A DNA stretch of 56,741 nucleotides from Phycisphaerales bacterium (GTDB taxonomy: Bacteria > Planctomycetota > Phycisphaerae > Phycisphaerales > SM1A02): positions 1 to 56,741 of the forward strand of contig SIAB01000002.1 of assembly GCA_009692015.1 (NCBI GenBank). Reading direction: 5' to 3'. Under the pieces are notes generated by a model, which did no database searches, was not told where the DNA came from, and saw only the letters and a program-made list of their open reading frames with translations. The position numbers and the translations under genes are program-made. The first letter of the stretch is position 1. Every line of letters starts with the position of its first letter. Below, piece after piece: positions 53,692-56,741 of this stretch.

Positions 53692-55134
53692 ATGCCCACC
53701 CCTTCGAGCCGAGTCTCCAGAGTCCTAGTCACCCTCCTTGGGGCCATGGTCGTCGCCGCTCTTTTCGGCGCCTTCACCGCCGATGATCCACCTGCTTTGC
53801 CACCCCAGGGTGCGCCAGCCGCGGCTCCAGAAGCGGCAAAGGCCCGCCGCGTGCACCTCCTGATCAATCGCAAGGATGAGGCTGGCGGCGTGGTTGTCTA
53901 CGAAGACGAAAAGCAGATCTCAATCGAGCGGGAGGGCAAGCGCCGCGACTTCCAGAAGGATGACCTGCTCGACATCATTCAACTGCTCGATGTGACAATC
54001 CCGACGCAGGCGGTTGTTTTTCGCCGCGACGGGAGCTCCATTCAAGTCTCTCTACTCGCCGATGATTTCGATGCCGTGCGATACGCCGTCGGCCGGTCAC
54101 AGCGGACGATCCCCCGTGCCGAGGTTTATCGCGTTGGTCTGGTGCGGACATTCGAGGAACGATTGCGGGCGCTAAAGGAATCCATCCACCCCGACGACAT
54201 GGCGCGACGACTCGCGCTGTGCGACTGGCTGATGAGCGAGCGCAAGTACACCGAGGCGCGCGCGGAACTGCTGCCGCTGGTGGCTGATTCCAAACTCCCA
54301 GAGGCGGTCGCGCTCCTCGCCCGAGCGGACGCGCAGCTCGCGCTGATGGCGGCCAAGAAGCCACAAGGTGGTGACGCGTCGGGAAAGACACCCGAGACCG
54401 AATCGCCGCCAGACGCGCGCCCCCTGCCAACGCGACTGCTCACCGCTGCCGAAGTCAACCTCATCCGTGTCTACGAAATCGATTTCGACAATCCACCGCG
54501 GGTCATCATCGAGCCGAGCGACGCGCGGGCCCTCTTTGAAGAGTTCAGCGCGAGCCCACGGGTGCCCCCTGACGCTGCGGGGCGCAATGCCATGCTCGAG
54601 GGGGATCCGATGCAAATTGTTCGACTCGCCTTTGAACTCAAGGCGCGCAATTTCTATCCAAAGATTCGGGTCACCAGCGAGCCAGCGACGCTGGTGAAGT
54701 ACCGCGGAGCCGTTCATGACGGATGGCTCCTTGCCAACTGCGCGACGAGTCGCTGCCACGGCGGAGCCGATGCTGGAAAGTTTTTTCTGTCGAATGGTGA
54801 GCGCAGCGATGAACGGGTGCGGTACACCAACCTCCTCAACCTGCTGCTTGGAAGTTCGCAGGACCTCCCGCTGGTCAACTTTTCCGACCCCAACCGATCG
54901 ATACTCGTCCAGTATGCGCTTCCAACTGACGAGGCTGAGATTCCCCATCCCGCGGTGAAGGGTTGGAAGCCGGTCTTTGGGCGCAAACTTGCTCCTGAGA
55001 AGTTGCGCGCGACGCTGCAATGGATTGCTTCGATGTATCAACCAAGACCGATCTACCCCATCGACTACCAACCGCCCGATCTGCGAGCACCGCAGCCAGG
55101 CACTCCGGGGGACTCCCAGGAACCAACCCGTTAG
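53692..55134 (+). CDS. exported hypothetical protein with CATSRCH (CX4CH) motif
   Basis: Signal-anchor-like N-term; LANCATSRCHGGADAGKFFLSNG; start could alternatively be the in-frame ATG at 53683. Confidence 0.65.
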   Translation: MPTPSSRVSRVLVTLLGAMVVAALFGAFTADDPPALPPQGAPAAAPEAAKARRVHLLINRKDEAGGVVVYEDEKQISIEREGKRRDFQKDDLLDIIQLLDVTIPTQAVVFRRDGSSIQVSLLADDFDAVRYAVGRSQRTIPRAEVYRVGLVRTFEERLRALKESIHPDDMARRLALCDWLMSERKYTEARAELLPLVADSKLPEAVALLARADAQLALMAAKKPQGGDASGKTPETESPPDARPLPTRLLTAAEVNLIRVYEIDFDNPPRVIIEPSDARALFEEFSASPRVPPDAAGRNAMLEGDPMQIVRLAFELKARNFYPKIRVTSEPATLVKYRGAVHDGWLLANCATSRCHGGADAGKFFLSNGERSDERVRYTNLLNLLLGSSQDLPLVNFSDPNRSILVQYALPTDEAEIPHPAVKGWKPVFGRKLAPEKLRATLQWIASMYQPRPIYPIDYQPPDLRAPQPGTPGDSQEPTR

Positions 55135-55185
55135 TGCAGCGCGCGCGCCTTGGGGTAGCCTCACGGATCAACCACGAAATCACCC

Positions 55186-56741
55186 ATGCGCCGCTCCATT
55201 CTTTCCATCGTTCTCCCGATCTGCACGCCGTTCATACTCGTTGCTTGTGAGGATCCCAAGGTCGCCCTGCGCGACCAAACTGAGTTGAAGATTCGCCAGG
55301 CTGGTGAAGCGCTCGCCGTCGCCGCCCACCGGGCCAGCCTCGACCGCGTTGCCGCTGCCGAGTCACTGCGCTCCGCATCGGCCGGACTCGCGGGATTGAA
55401 CGGGGCGACTGCCACGCAAGGACAGGTCGCGGCCAGCCTCATGACCACAGCCTCGACCCAGGCGGGAATCCTCGAGATTGGCAGGGCCGATCAACTCGAG
55501 AGTGCCAATCGAACGAGCCGCATGCTCGCGAGCGGACTTCTCAATGCGCTCGATGGCTTGGAGGCATTCGTCGCGTCGGAGAGTGACTCGGGACTCTCGG
55601 AGGAATCAGAGCAGCTCAGTCCAACACTTTCCGAAGCAACCGCGGCGCAGAGCGAACAGACCACGCAGCTTGAGAGTCTCTCGGACGAGGTTGCAACCCT
55701 GCGCACTGCGAACGAGCAGGCGCTCGGTGAAGCCCAGAATCTTGCGGCAGAGGCCGAAGAGATCCGGCAGCGCGGATTGAAAGCGGCGCGCGGTGAGATC
55801 ACCCGTATCGCCGAAGAGGCTGGTCAGAAGCGCGATGAGGCGCGTGCCAAGAGAACATTCGCCTCACAAGCCGAAGTTTCGGCAGCGCACTTGGCATCAC
55901 GGCAGCGGATCCAGGCCAACGCAGCTGACGATGCAAACAATCGCGTCAAGGTCATTCAAGGCGTGCGCGCTGCGCTCGATCAGTTCTCGAACACGGCGAA
56001 TGCCAACGCCACGCAGGCGCGGGAGATCGGCGAGGCGCTGCGCGCATCGATACTCACACTCACAACTTCTGCCAACCCAGGTGAGAGCGCCGAGTTGACC
56101 GGCTGCTACGAGCGCGCCTTCGCCGACTTTGATTCCGCCAGTTCATCGGCCGGGCGAAGTGGATCTGGTGGTGGCGCGCGATTTGAGATCGCCGCTGTGC
56201 GCGCCCGTGCGCTGCTGCTGCGGGGTGAGGGAGAGTTTCAGCAAGCAGTCCTTCTCCATTCCATCGCAACGAGCCCGAGTTTCGCGCCGTCGCAGAGGGA
56301 GTTCTCGACACAAGCAAAGGACTTGCTTGCCAAGGCCCAAGCTTCGACGCAGGAGGCGCTCGATACCTACAGCACACTCGCAGAATCATTGGCAAATGGC
56401 TCGGGTGACAACGCCTCCAAGCAAGCACTCGCGGCGAGTATCGACCGCGCGCTGAAATCGATTCATCTGCCCAGTTTCGATGGGCCCGCAACTTCGGCAG
56501 CGGCCGGTTCAACGGCAACGCCACAGGCGGATCCTGTTGACGAGTCTGCGGCAGCGCCCGCTGAAGTCGCAGCGCAACAAGCGGGTGCAGGCGATGGTCC
56601 ACCATTCGGCAGCGTCGAGGACCTCGCTGCATTCTTGGGAGACTCAAGGCGCGATCCTGAAATGACGCTGGGACTGGACGCGCTCCTGATCGCCACAACT
56701 CCCGAGGGTGACTCGCTCGCGGCGACCGCCTTTGGAGCCGA
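55186..56741 (+). CDS. coiled-coil lipoprotein, 3'-truncated by window edge
   Basis: Read directly: MRRSILSIVLPICTPFILVACEDPKVALRDQTELKIRQAGEALAV...; open to the last base; absent from the supplied ORF list because no stop falls in the window. Confidence 0.7.
   Translation, partial: MRRSILSIVLPICTPFILVACEDPKVALRDQTELKIRQAGEALAVAAHRASLDRVAAAESLRSASAGLAGLNGATATQGQVAASLMTTASTQAGILEIGRADQLESANRTSRMLASGLLNALDGLEAFVASESDSGLSEESEQLSPTLSEATAAQSEQTTQLESLSDEVATLRTANEQALGEAQNLAAEAEEIRQRGLKAARGEITRIAEEAGQKRDEARAKRTFASQAEVSAAHLASRQRIQANAADDANNRVKVIQGVRAALDQFSNTANANATQAREIGEALRASILTLTTSANPGESAELTGCYERAFADFDSASSSAGRSGSGGGARFEIAAVRARALLLRGEGEFQQAVLLHSIATSPSFAPSQREFSTQAKDLLAKAQASTQEALDTYSTLAESLANGSGDNASKQALAASIDRALKSIHLPSFDGPATSAAAGSTATPQADPVDESAAAPAEVAAQQAGAGDGPPFGSVEDLAAFLGDSRRDPEMTLGLDALLIATTPEGDSLAATAFGA

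Overview
This is a high-GC, densely coded chromosomal segment. The gene content (DUF1080 proteins, an FliA/WhiG-type sigma factor, ResB/CcsA, LptE and BamD-like proteins, and the order ribF-nrnA) fits a Planctomycetes/Phycisphaerae-like bacterium, but that lineage call is an inference. I support about 46 protein genes, mostly housekeeping: a feo iron-uptake cluster, ispD, hsp70, pheT, trpF, eno, gltA, ftsH, a short uvrC, pyrC, ribF, nrnA and an NAD-glutamate dehydrogenase. I saw no CRISPR array, transposon, prophage, rRNA or tRNA.

The most interesting signals are regulatory or structural:
(1) At 17 gene starts a TAnnnT-type -10 hexamer (or close variant) lies only 6-11 nt upstream of the start codon, suggesting widespread leaderless transcription.
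(2) A perfect 7-1-7 Fur-like inverted repeat lies inside the -35/-10 spacer of a probably leaderless feoA promoter.
(3) Overlapping, nearly self-complementary -10 elements sit in the divergent intergenic regions gltA/rhomboid and htrA-like/FG-GAP.
(4) A 277-nt convergent intergenic region (ftsH/uvrC) is packed with inverted repeats, including two mutually exclusive 7-bp pairings. It is a candidate undescribed structured RNA.
(5) The DNA-binding helix-turn-helix of an ECF-like sigma factor appears to be read through two compensating frameshifts.
(6) A convergent terminator has the stop codons of both flanking genes embedded in its stem.

All calls come from reading the sequence and the supplied ORF translations. 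No database search or folding computation was run.
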